Shown here: piece after piece, positions 1 to 5,738 of the stretch
Layout of the letters: each line of letters opens with the position of its first letter
Numbering within the stretch: position 1 is the stretch's first letter
IMG/VR virus record: IMGVR_UViG_3300047318_000315
Span: 1-36,688 of that record
Origin: a virus
Length of the DNA stretch: 36,688 nt
Direction: 5' to 3' (one strand)
Translations under genes and position numbers: made by a program
The notes under the pieces: model-generated
The model's database searches: none
Told to the model about the DNA's origin: nothing
The model's input: the letters and a program-made list of their open reading frames with translations, nothing else

Positions 1-572
1 CCCGCACCCGGGCGCTGCGGCCCCCGCGCCTGGCCGACCTCCCCACCCTGTACGACGAGGTCGGCCAGTGCCTCGTGCCCCGCAGGCACGGCTGGGGCGA
101 GATCGTGTCGACCCGGGGCACGGCCGGCCCCCGGTCCCCGCTCGACGAGGACGTCCTCGACACCGTCAACGTGGTCCGGGCCGCCGAGGTCGTGCACCTG
201 CGGCGGGTCGACGTGCAGCGCGAGCGGTGGCCGCAGCACGGGGCGCCCCCGCCGGCCGACCTGTCCGCCGATTGCCGGTGGCTGGCCATGGAGCTCGACT
301 GGGTCGTCGCCCGGTACCCGGCGGCCGGGGACCTGGCGCGCGAGGTGCGCGACCTGGAGCGGGACGCCCGCTCGATCGTCGGCGACCCGGTCCCCCGCGC
401 GCAGCGCCTCGGGCTGTGCGTCGCCGTCACGGACGCCGCGGGCACCGTGTGCGGCGCCGTCCTCACCCGCCTCCCGGGCGGGCCGGTGCGCTGCCGCTGG
501 TGCGGGACGGAGTACCGGTCCGAGCAGGAGCTGCTGCTGCTGGCGCACTTCCAGCCTCAGCAGTCCGCATGA
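1..572 (+). CDS. Zinc-ribbon protein, 3' part (5' part is at 36619-36688)
   Basis: The reading frame is open from the first base to a TGA at 572. Taking the codon split across the window ends (one base at 36688, two at 1-2), it continues in frame from the GTG at 36619, giving a 213-residue protein. The N-terminus has a CxxC...CxxH cluster and the C-terminus a second CRWCG knuckle, so it probably binds zinc. The middle is rich in Arg and acidic residues with no enzyme motif that I recognise. Proteins with an N-terminal Cys/His knuckle followed by an LRxLPxLY-like stretch are common in Streptomyces phages, usually without a known role. It sits at the end of the early operon and overlaps the next possible start by ATGA. 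DNA binding is a guess. Confidence 0.75.
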   Translation, partial: RTRALRPPRLADLPTLYDEVGQCLVPRRHGWGEIVSTRGTAGPRSPLDEDVLDTVNVVRAAEVVHLRRVDVQRERWPQHGAPPPADLSADCRWLAMELDWVVARYPAAGDLAREVRDLERDARSIVGDPVPRAQRLGLCVAVTDAAGTVCGAVLTRLPGGPVRCRWCGTEYRSEQELLLLAHFQPQQSA

Positions 573-581
573 CTATCGCAA

Positions 582-604
582 CCCCCCTTGTGCATAACGG
601 GGGG
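582..604 (+). promoter_or_regulatory. C6/G6 hairpin over the promoter
   Basis: Six C (582-587) and six G (599-604) can pair around an 11-base loop. The loop contains the proposed -35 element of the following gene, so the structure may be an operator or a weak terminator of the upstream gene. Confidence 0.35.
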
Positions 605-615
605 TGTGCTAATCT
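588..615 (+). promoter_or_regulatory. Promoter, probably for a leaderless transcript
   Basis: TTGTGC (588-593) and TAATCT (610-615) are separated by 16 bases. The expected start of transcription, about 7 bases after the -10, coincides with the GTG at 623, which is in frame with the next gene and has no good ribosome binding site. Confidence 0.45.
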
Positions 616-622
616 CGCAGAG

Positions 623-832
623 GTGGAAACACCCCCCTGGCGGGACCGACTCCGCACTGAGGACGCGCTGCTGGAACAGCTCGAAACTCAGGCGGAACAG
701 GCCCGCAGACGAAGAGCGGCAGCCCTGAAGGACGGGGCCCAGGAGCTCGGCAGCGTGTACGCGCTGGCGAAGCTGCTGGGCCTGAGCTGGACGGCCGTCG
801 CCAACGCGATCAAGAAGTACACAACCGCATAA
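623..832 (+). CDS. Small helix-turn-helix-like protein
   Basis: A 69-residue protein if the GTG at 623 is used. An ATG at 569 (87 residues, overlapping the previous stop as ATGA) is in frame, but its first residues look like read-through of a promoter region. The N-terminal half is a charged helix (EDALLEQL, EQARRRRAAAL). The C-terminal half, YALAKLLGLSWTAVANAIKK, has the spacing of a helix-turn-helix, like short DNA-binding proteins common in Streptomyces mobile elements. I favour 623 because a good -10 box lies 7 bases upstream, giving a leaderless message. Role: probably a small transcription regulator of the left operon; the target is unknown. Confidence 0.6.
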   Translation: METPPWRDRLRTEDALLEQLETQAEQARRRRAAALKDGAQELGSVYALAKLLGLSWTAVANAIKKYTTA

Positions 833-959
833 ACGAGGGCCGGACAGCAGCTCTCCCGGTGCTGGAACACCTGGAGGCGCGCGCGCCGTCCGACCCTCTA
901 CGCCCCCGGAGCGCAGCAACGCACCGGGCACTTGATCACGAACGAGATCGGACCTCGTC

Positions 960-1148
960 ATGACCCGGAAGAACCCTATCCCGCCCCCGGCCGCCGACAT
1001 CTCCGCGGCCCGTGTCGCTGAGCTGCACCGCCAGTGCCGCGCCGACTACCAGAGCGCCGCCGCCACCCGCGAGGCCGCCGCCGGAGCCGCCCGCGACCAG
1101 CTCGCCCTGGCCCGCGCGCACGCCGCCGAAAGCGGTGGCCGTCGATGA
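960..1148 (+). CDS. Small hypothetical protein, helical
   Basis: A 62-residue Ala/Arg-rich protein, mostly one predicted helix with a proline-rich start (NPIPPPA). I do not recognise it. It starts the chain of overlapping genes leading to the membrane proteins: its stop overlaps the next ATG (1145). The 127 bases before it hold no gene; they contain a 12-base palindrome GGCGCGCGCGCC at 876-887 and no clear promoter. The ribosome binding site is weak. Confidence 0.6.
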   Translation: MTRKNPIPPPAADISAARVAELHRQCRADYQSAAATREAAAGAARDQLALARAHAAESGGRR

Positions 1149-1366
1149 GCACCTCCTACACCCCGCTCCACAACCCGGAGACCGAGGCGCACGGCGTCGT
1201 CCCGACTCTGCAGCGGGCCATCGACCAGGCCCGGAAGGTCCTCGCCGAGAAGACCCCGGCGAACATTCACGACCAGGACGCGATGATCCGCGCCGCCTAC
1301 GGCCTCCACTACGTCCTGCACGACCTGCTCGCCGCACTCGACGCCGAGCGGGGTGACGCTCGATGA
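1145..1366 (+). CDS. Small hypothetical protein
   Basis: A 73-residue protein starting at the ATG that overlaps the stop of the previous gene; its own stop overlaps the next ATG at 1363, so all three are probably translationally coupled. It begins MSTSYTPLHNPETEAHG and then forms an amphipathic helix pair (ALQRAIDQARKVL-like, YGLHYVLHDLLAAL). No cysteines, membrane segment or catalytic motif is visible. It may be a small helper of the membrane protein encoded next to it; the function is unknown. Confidence 0.6.
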   Translation: MSTSYTPLHNPETEAHGVVPTLQRAIDQARKVLAEKTPANIHDQDAMIRAAYGLHYVLHDLLAALDAERGDAR

Positions 1367-2574
1367 CCGCGCTCACCACCTGGGCCCAGGCCCACACGAC
1401 CGCCGCCGCCATCACGATCGGCCTACTGCTCGTCGGGCTGGTCCTGCTGGCCCGCGCGATCGGCAAGGCCGTCGACTGGCCGCCCGCCGCCGTCGCGGTC
1501 GCCTCGCTCGCCGCGATGGCGTGCACCGCCTACAGCGCCGACACGTCGTGGCGGTTCGCCGAGCACCGCCTCGGCATGACGTCCGCCGGCGAGCGCGGCG
1601 CCATGTTCGCCGCCGCCGAACTCGCCCTGTTCGCCTGCGCCCTCATGGCCCGGCAGAACCTGCGCTCCCCGCAGGGGGCGCCCGGCACCCCCGGCGTCCT
1701 CGTCTGGCTCATCACCGGCGTCCAAGTCATTCCTGCCTACAGCGAGTCCGGCATCGTCGGCGGCACCGTCCGCGCCGTCGTCGGCCCCATCCTCGCCGCC
1801 CTGCTCTGGCACCTCGCCATGGGCATCGAGCTGCGGCACGCCACACCGGACGCCACCTCGCAGAGCCTGCCCGCCCTACTCGCCCGCGAGATCCGCGAGC
1901 GGCTGCTGTCCCGCCTCGGCCTGGCAGTCCGCGACCGGTCGGCGGAGCAGATCACCCGCGACCGGGCCACAGTGAAGGCGGTCGCCCTCGCGGCGAAGCT
2001 CGCCGCCATGAAGCCCGGCGCCCGCGGTCGGGCCCGCATCGAGCGGCGCCTGTCCGTCGCCGTCGGCAAGGCCCAGGCCGGCGCCGACCAGCAGCAGCGG
2101 GCCCGGCTTCTGGAGCTGCTCGCAGCCCGCCGGCACTCCGCAGCCCTCGCCACCATCGACCTGCCGTCCCCGTGGCAGGACACCTCCCAGGACGCACAGG
2201 ACGCACAGGACGCCCCGCAGGACACCGAGGACGCGCCCGCGTCCCCGCCCGTCCCGCCTTTTCCGAACCCCGTCCCGCCCGGCGTCCGGCTGCTCCCGAT
2301 CGTCGCCCGCCCACCGGCCGCTGCGCCGACCGCCCAGGACGCCCAGGACGCCCAGGACGCGCCCGAGGACGACGAGGACGGACCCGACGGGCCCCCGCCC
2401 GAGCCGCCCCTCATGACGTCCGCTCAGGTCGCCTACTACTACAACATCGAGCAGTCGACCGTCCGGTCCTGGGTGCACGCAGGACGCCTCACCGTCCACA
2501 GCAAGGACGCCCGAGGACGCAACCTGTTCCACCCCGAGCAACTGCCGGACGTCTACCTGGGAGTACCGGGATGA
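1363..2574 (+). CDS. Multi-pass membrane protein with C-terminal DNA-binding HTH (Spd/DUF2637-like)
   Basis: A 403-residue protein with about five membrane segments (residues ~13-32, 41-58, 79-97, 111-128, 134-155), then a basic cytoplasmic stretch (~165-270), two acidic tandem repeats of the unit QDA (~275-290 and ~324-340) and a C-terminal MerR/excisionase-like domain (~350-403: TSAQVAYYYNIEQSTVRSW, then a basic wing). The membrane part, with its FAEHxLG and YSESG motifs, resembles the DUF2637/SpdB-type proteins encoded near transfer genes of Streptomyces plasmids and integrative elements. This suggests a protein that ties DNA to the membrane. No ATPase motif is present. It starts an operon of membrane proteins with overlapping starts. 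The family assignment is from memory of sequence patterns. Confidence 0.65.
   Translation: MTALTTWAQAHTTAAAITIGLLLVGLVLLARAIGKAVDWPPAAVAVASLAAMACTAYSADTSWRFAEHRLGMTSAGERGAMFAAAELALFACALMARQNLRSPQGAPGTPGVLVWLITGVQVIPAYSESGIVGGTVRAVVGPILAALLWHLAMGIELRHATPDATSQSLPALLAREIRERLLSRLGLAVRDRSAEQITRDRATVKAVALAAKLAAMKPGARGRARIERRLSVAVGKAQAGADQQQRARLLELLAARRHSAALATIDLPSPWQDTSQDAQDAQDAPQDTEDAPASPPVPPFPNPVPPGVRLLPIVARPPAAAPTAQDAQDAQDAPEDDEDGPDGPPPEPPLMTSAQVAYYYNIEQSTVRSWVHAGRLTVHSKDARGRNLFHPEQLPDVYLGVPG
2186..2365 (+). repeat. In-gene tandem repeats encoding QDA units
   Basis: Two blocks of direct repeats built on CAGGACGC (about 2188-2220 and 2337-2362) code for Gln-Asp-Ala units in the linker between the membrane and HTH domains of the protein at 1363-2574. 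Such blocks can change length by slippage. Confidence 0.7.
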
Positions 2575-2630
2575 AGGGGCTCCCACCCGGCACCCCACTG
2601 CCGCTCACCGCCCCGGCGGCCCGGTCGTGA
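2571..2630 (+). CDS. Possible 19-residue coupled ORF
   Basis: An ATG overlaps the stop of the HTH membrane gene and its stop overlaps the GTG of the next small membrane gene. The 19 residues (MKGLPPGTPLPL...) show no domain. It may only serve to couple translation between its neighbours. Confidence 0.25.
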   Translation: MKGLPPGTPLPLTAPAARS

Positions 2631-2773
2631 TCCTCGCCGTGCTCTTCGCGTTCGCGGCCCTCGCCGCCGCCCTCGGCCTCGCCCTGGTCGACATCCGCAC
2701 CGTCCCGCCCATCACCGGCACGGTCGCCCTCATCCTCACCATCGCGGCGCTCGGCGTCGCCGTCCTCCGCTGA
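2627..2773 (+). CDS. Tiny two-segment membrane protein
   Basis: A GTG at 2627 opens a 48-residue frame with two hydrophobic helices (VILAVLFAFAALAAALGLAL and ALILTIAALGVAVL) joined by a short turn, DIRTVPPITG. It lies in an otherwise unexplained 200-base gap between two membrane-protein genes, its start overlaps an upstream stop, and the next gene has its own AGGA site right after its stop. Small hydrophobic proteins of this kind occur among the Spd genes of Streptomyces plasmids. Function is inferred only from context. Confidence 0.5.
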   Translation: MILAVLFAFAALAAALGLALVDIRTVPPITGTVALILTIAALGVAVLR

Positions 2774-2781
2774 AGGACCCC

Positions 2782-3333
2782 ATGCCTGACCCCATCACCC
2801 CCAGCCGGATCATCCCCGCCGGCGTCCCGCTTCCCGCCCGGGCACCCGCCCCCGGTGAGGCCCCGCCGTGGCGTCCCACTCCGCCGCCTCCAGCCCCGCC
2901 TGCACCAGCACCGTGGCCGGGATTCCCGCCGCCTCCACCCCCGGGGCCCATCGACGTCCACGTCACCCTCATGCCCGCCCCCCTACCGGAGCCCGAACCG
3001 GAGCCCCGCTGGTGGGAGCGCACCTGGGACTACCTCACCGACCGCCTGGTCACCTGGCGCATGGCCGTGGCGATCCTCGCCGCCCTCACCCCCTGGGCCG
3101 GAGGCGAAAGCCCCGTCGGGATCTGGTCCCACACCGTGCACCAGGCCCGCACCGAGGCCGGCATCGGCGCCGCCTACGTCATCGCCGGCGTCGCCGTCAC
3201 CGCCGCCTGGGCCCTCGACCGGCACACCGGCCGCACCGTGCCCCGCTTCTTCCTCGTCACCGCCAGCCTCGGCGCCCTCGGCGTCCTGCACTGGTGGGAC
3301 CCCTTCCTCCTCCTCACCGGAGTCACCCGATGA
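2782..3333 (+). CDS. Membrane protein with proline-rich N-terminus
   Basis: A 183-residue protein. Residues 1-75 are proline-rich (PPPPAPPAPAP, FPPPPPPGP) and likely cytoplasmic or extended. From about residue 75, RWWERTWDYL precedes three to four membrane helices (~95-112, ~130-148, ~156-180). An AGGA ribosome binding site lies 4 bases before the ATG. The stop overlaps the next ATG at 3330. Similar pro-rich, C-terminally membrane-spanning proteins are encoded next to SpdB-type genes in Streptomyces integrative elements. No enzymatic motif is visible; I infer a structural partner in a membrane complex with its operon neighbours. Confidence 0.6.
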   Translation: MPDPITPSRIIPAGVPLPARAPAPGEAPPWRPTPPPPAPPAPAPWPGFPPPPPPGPIDVHVTLMPAPLPEPEPEPRWWERTWDYLTDRLVTWRMAVAILAALTPWAGGESPVGIWSHTVHQARTEAGIGAAYVIAGVAVTAAWALDRHTGRTVPRFFLVTASLGALGVLHWWDPFLLLTGVTR

Positions 3334-3842
3334 CCGGCACCACCACCCTCACCCTCGGCGGACTCCTCGCCGCCCTGCTCGTGCTGCTCGCCAACCTCCA
3401 CCCCTGGTGGACCGGCAGCCGCGAGATGAAGCAGCTCGCCGCGTTCGGCAAGGGCGTCGCCGCCGCGGCCTGCGCCGCCGCCTGCCCCGGCGGCATCCTC
3501 GGCTGGGCCCACTCCCGATCCGGAGCCGTCGCCAACGGCGCCGGCGAGCGCACCGGCAGCGCAGCCACCGGTACGACCTCGGGCACGGGCCTGACCAGCG
3601 GCCAGCTCGTCGGCCTCGGCACCACAGGCGCCGTCATCGTCGTCCTGGCCGTGTTCCTCGTCGGCCTGTCGTACAAGGCGGCAGGGAAGAAGGACAAGCG
3701 CCGTATCGTCGGCGGCGCGTTCGTCGGCTCCACCCTGTGCCTCACCGCCGGTGTGGCCGGCGCGCTGGCCTGGCTGCCCGGCGCCCTCAACGGAGCCGGT
3801 GACGCGGTCGTCGCCGCAGTGCAGGGGGCGGGCATCCTGTGA
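3330..3842 (+). CDS. Membrane protein of the Spd-like operon
   Basis: A 170-residue protein with about four hydrophobic helices: residues ~6-26 (LGGLLAALLVLLANL), ~38-56, ~88-112 (LGTTGAVIVVLAVFLVGL) and ~125-150, separated by a Gly/Thr-rich loop and a basic loop KAAGKKDKRR. The start ATG overlaps the upstream stop and the stop overlaps the GTG of the next gene, showing translational coupling in the membrane operon. The loop 'TSGTGLTSGQ' and overall plan resemble hypothetical membrane proteins of actinomycete integrative elements. It has no known catalytic residues. Probably part of one membrane assembly with the genes at 1363, 2782 and 3839. Confidence 0.6.
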   Translation: MTGTTTLTLGGLLAALLVLLANLHPWWTGSREMKQLAAFGKGVAAAACAAACPGGILGWAHSRSGAVANGAGERTGSAATGTTSGTGLTSGQLVGLGTTGAVIVVLAVFLVGLSYKAAGKKDKRRIVGGAFVGSTLCLTAGVAGALAWLPGALNGAGDAVVAAVQGAGIL

Positions 3843-4429
3843 GCCGCCTCGCCCGCCCCGCCGACCGTCTCGCCACCGGCTCCCGCCTCGTGGCCCGCCG
3901 TCTCGCCGCGCGCGCCGCCGCCTGGTGCGCGGGCGGCCGCCGCGACGACCTGCCCGGCTGGCGCGGCGCCCTCGGCGTCATCGTCCGCGCCGTCGTCCTC
4001 GCTCTCGGCGTGTACGTCCTGGCCCGGATCGGGCGCGCTCTGCCCGCCCTGATGTGGGCGCTGAGCGGCGGCTGGACCGTCGCCGCCTGGCGTGCGGGCC
4101 ACACTCCGGTCGAGGCCCCCGCGGAGAGCGCGGAGACGACCGCTCCGGGCCTCGACCGGGAGGCCGTCCAGACGCTCCTCCTGGAAGCGATGGGCGACGC
4201 CCCCGTGGTGCACCTCCGCGCGGTCCTCGCCCACCTCCAGAAGAAGGGGCAGTGGGAGGGCCGGACAGTGAGTGATCTGCGCGCTGCTCTGGGGCGCCTG
4301 AGCATCCCTCACGAGCGCGGCGTGAAGGTGGCCGGCGTGCCGACGTGGGGAGTGCGCCGGAGGGATCTGCAGACCCCTTCCCCGGCCGCCGCCCAGGAGA
4401 CGTCTACCGCAGCGTCTACCGCCGCCTGA
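3839..4429 (+). CDS. Membrane-anchored protein with C-terminal winged-helix-like domain
   Basis: A 196-residue protein starting at a GTG that overlaps the previous stop. Residues 1-45 are Arg/Ala-rich, ~48-85 form one or two membrane helices (VIVRAVVLALGVYVLARI, ALPALMWALSGGWTVAAW), and ~105-180 form a compact domain (VQTLLLEAMGDAPVVHLRAV, SDLRAALGRLSIPHERGVKV) that I recognise as a domain frequent at the C-terminus of membrane proteins in Streptomyces plasmids and integrative elements. It has a winged-helix feel but no proven DNA binding. The last codons lie inside the TCTACCG repeat array, so the 3' end of the gene doubles as a DNA site. Confidence 0.6.
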   Translation: MSRLARPADRLATGSRLVARRLAARAAAWCAGGRRDDLPGWRGALGVIVRAVVLALGVYVLARIGRALPALMWALSGGWTVAAWRAGHTPVEAPAESAETTAPGLDREAVQTLLLEAMGDAPVVHLRAVLAHLQKKGQWEGRTVSDLRAALGRLSIPHERGVKVAGVPTWGVRRRDLQTPSPAAAQETSTAASTAA

Positions 4430-4489
4430 CCTGCACGTCTACCGGTTCATCTACCGGCATCTACCGCCCGTCTACGGGCTCATCTACCC
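4403..4489 (+). repeat. Helically phased TCTACCG direct repeats
   Basis: Five exact TCTACCG copies (4403, 4415, 4438, 4450, 4460) and two with one change (TCTACGG at 4471, TCTACCC at 4483), all in one orientation. Start-to-start steps are 12, 23, 12, 10, 11 and 12 bases, close to one or two helical turns, as expected for cooperative protein binding on one DNA face. The array crosses the stop codon of the gene ending at 4429. It could be iterons, a partition site or a clt-like transfer site. Confidence 0.7.
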
Positions 4490-4528
4490 CGGGGCGGCCG
4501 CCATCCGCCAAGACATCGGCCGCCCCGG
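4489..4528 (+). repeat. Perfect 12-bp inverted repeat after the TCTACCG array
   Basis: CCGGGGCGGCCG (4489-4500) and CGGCCGCCCCGG (4517-4528) are perfect complements around a 16-base loop. It directly abuts the repeat array. It may be a terminator for the membrane operon (no U-tract) or part of the same DNA site. Confidence 0.65.
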
Positions 4529-4560
4529 TCCCATCCCACTCACGAGACAGGACCAACATC

Positions 4561-4698
4561 ATGGCACTCGGCTGGAGCAAGAAGCCCGAGCCCACCGACC
4601 CCCGCCTGAAGGGCCACGAGACGACCTACCAGGCGTCGCGCGGCGGCTGGCTGAAGCCCGCGGACAAGCCCACCCCGGGCAAGCCGAAGAAGAAGTAG
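4561..4698 (+). CDS. Small basic protein, 45 residues
   Basis: A short Lys/Pro-rich protein (MALGWSKKPEP..., ending PGKPKKK) with an AGGA site 9 bases upstream of the ATG and a strong terminator right after it. Longer upstream frames run through the repeat array and are unlikely. Proteins of about this length and composition occur in many actinophages and plasmids without known function. The basic ends suggest nucleic-acid binding; this is inference. Confidence 0.6.
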   Translation: MALGWSKKPEPTDPRLKGHETTYQASRGGWLKPADKPTPGKPKKK

Positions 4699-4714
4699 TA
4701 GCGCACTGAGCCCA

Positions 4715-4744
4715 GGCCCCGCCGCATCCCACTGCGGCGGGGCC
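4715..4744 (+). terminator. Hairpin terminator
   Basis: GGCCCCGCCGCA (4715-4726) pairs perfectly with TGCGGCGGGGCC (4733-4744) around a 6-base loop, 17 bases after the stop at 4698. No U-tract follows, as is usual in Streptomyces. Confidence 0.7.
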
Positions 4745-4755
4745 CAGGCCGCATC

Positions 4756-4965
4756 ATGGAAGGCATGGAGTCGCAGATCGTCCGGCCCGGCCACCTCACC
4801 GCCCACCAGACCGCGCGCGTCCTCGGCGTCGGCCTGCCGGCCGTCCGCAAGCTCGTCCAGCGCGGCCACCTCGCCCGCTCCGGCGGCACTCCCCGCCAGC
4901 CCTGGTACGCCGTCCACGACGTCGCCGCCCTCGCCGCCGACCGCCGCCCACACGACGCCGCTTGA
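4756..4965 (+). CDS. Excisionase/MerR-like small HTH protein
   Basis: A 69-residue protein (66 if the second ATG at 4765 is used). LTAHQTARVLGVGLPAVRKL forms a helix-turn-helix, followed by GHLARSGG and a short wing-like stretch WYAVHDVAALA; this is the plan of excisionase and MerR-type N-terminal domains. It is alone between a terminator (4715-4744) and a promoter/operator region (4962-4990). Candidate roles are excisionase for the integrase at 26975-28585 or a local regulator. Supporting the first idea weakly, the GCAGGTCAG sequence beside its 3' end (4968) also occurs twice in the right arm of attP. There is no clear ribosome binding site for either start. Confidence 0.55.
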   Translation: MEGMESQIVRPGHLTAHQTARVLGVGLPAVRKLVQRGHLARSGGTPRQPWYAVHDVAALAADRRPHDAA

Positions 4966-4990
4966 CCGCAGGTCAGCGACCTGTCACGAT
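4962..4990 (+). promoter_or_regulatory. Putative promoter with dyad operator
   Basis: TTGACC (4962-4967) is followed after 17 bases by CACGAT (4985-4990), a weak -10. In the spacer lies a perfect dyad CAGGTC-AGC-GACCTG (4969-4983), a likely repressor site. Confidence 0.35.
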
Positions 4991-4996
4991 CCGCGT

Positions 4997-5070
4997 GTAC
5001 AACTGTGCCCTCAAGAGGCACCACAGACGCACGACGAAGCCCCGGCCGCCTGCTCATCGGCCGGGGCTTC
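4997..5070 (+). ncRNA. Possible short RNA between a promoter and a terminator
   Basis: If the promoter at 4962-4990 is used, the transcript would run about 75 bases to the strong hairpin at 5036-5070. It has no open frame of note; it contains a small hairpin GTGCC/GGCAC (5005-5009, 5017-5021) before the terminator. It could be a regulatory RNA or an attenuated leader. Speculative. Confidence 0.25.
5036..5070 (+). terminator. Strong hairpin terminator
   Basis: GAAGCCCCGGCCG (5036-5048) and CGGCCGGGGCTTC (5058-5070) form a perfect 13-base-pair stem with a 9-base loop. Confidence 0.75.
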
Positions 5071-5141
5071 GCCGTGTCACAACACGGCCACAGGCGCCCC
5101 ACAACGCCCACCGAGGCCCGCATGATGCTCCCTCAGCATCA
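5071..5141 (+). promoter_or_regulatory. Two leader hairpins before the lipoprotein gene
   Basis: GCCGTGT/ACACGGC (5071-5077, 5082-5088) and TGATGCT/AGCATCA (5123-5129, 5135-5141) are perfect 7-base-pair stems. The second lies just upstream of the GGGGGG ribosome binding site at about 5149-5154, so it may affect translation of the lipoprotein. No good promoter was seen between them. Confidence 0.35.
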
Positions 5142-5157
5142 GCAACCTGGGGGGACC

Positions 5158-5724
5158 ATGCACGTCCGTAGAGCCGCCTGCGCCGCCATACTCATCACCG
5201 CCACCGCGACCGCCTGTAGCAGCAGCGGCGACAGCGCACCCCGCGCCACGGCCGCCAAGACCGCCACCGCCCCCGCCACACCGAACGCCGGCGCCGATGG
5301 CGTGCTCAAGATGGGCACGAAGAAGACCATCGATGACGACGCCAACGACGTCCACATCACCGTTCAGGCTGTCGAGTACCAGCAACCCTACAAGGGCCCC
5401 CAGCCGCAGAAGCCCGACGCCACCCAAGGCGGCGACATCTGGGCCACGGCCAGCATCAAGGTCTGCAACATCCGCGGTCCGATCATCAACGTGAGCCCGA
5501 CACCATGGGCTCTGGCCTACGAGGACGGCACCAGCATCGAATCGACCGGCCTGTCCGGCGGTGACCTGCCGAAGCCGGAGTTCCCCATGGACAGGCCCGT
5601 CAAGGCCGGCCGGTGCGCGGCGGGGCTGATCGCCTATCCCGTGCCGCACGGCAAGACGCCCGAACGGATCGTGTACGCCCCCGACGGCACGGACCCGATC
5701 GAGTGGGCCGTCAGCAAGGAGTAA
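5158..5724 (+). CDS. Secreted lipoprotein
   Basis: A 188-residue protein with a lipoprotein signal: MHVRRAACAAILITATATAC followed by SSSGDS, with the lipobox cysteine at residue 20. After a short Ala/Thr/Pro linker, residues ~50-188 form a beta-rich domain (VHITVQAVEYQQPY..., WATASIKVCNI, ...RCAAGLIAYPVP) reminiscent of DUF4352-type extracellular domains with two cysteines (~103 and ~159). A run of G lies 3-9 bases before the ATG. It stands alone, outside the structural operon, after three RNA hairpins. Phage lipoproteins known elsewhere block entry of related phages at the cell surface; lysogenic conversion or superinfection exclusion is a reasonable inference. Confidence 0.7.
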   Translation: MHVRRAACAAILITATATACSSSGDSAPRATAAKTATAPATPNAGADGVLKMGTKKTIDDDANDVHITVQAVEYQQPYKGPQPQKPDATQGGDIWATASIKVCNIRGPIINVSPTPWALAYEDGTSIESTGLSGGDLPKPEFPMDRPVKAGRCAAGLIAYPVPHGKTPERIVYAPDGTDPIEWAVSKE

Positions 5725-5738
5725 GGGAGGTGGCGCCC

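Noticed and set aside
876-887. GGCGCGCGCGCC palindrome as a regulatory site
   Set aside because: A simple GC alternation, likely by chance at this base composition; nothing else supports it.
1363-4429. TraB/FtsK-type DNA translocase
   Set aside because: None of the membrane proteins has a Walker A motif or FtsK-like domain, so a complete conjugation system cannot be claimed.
4403-4489. Protein-coding repeat as explanation for the TCTACCG array
   Set aside because: Steps are 10-12 and 23 bases, not multiples of 3 throughout, and most copies lie after the stop codon.
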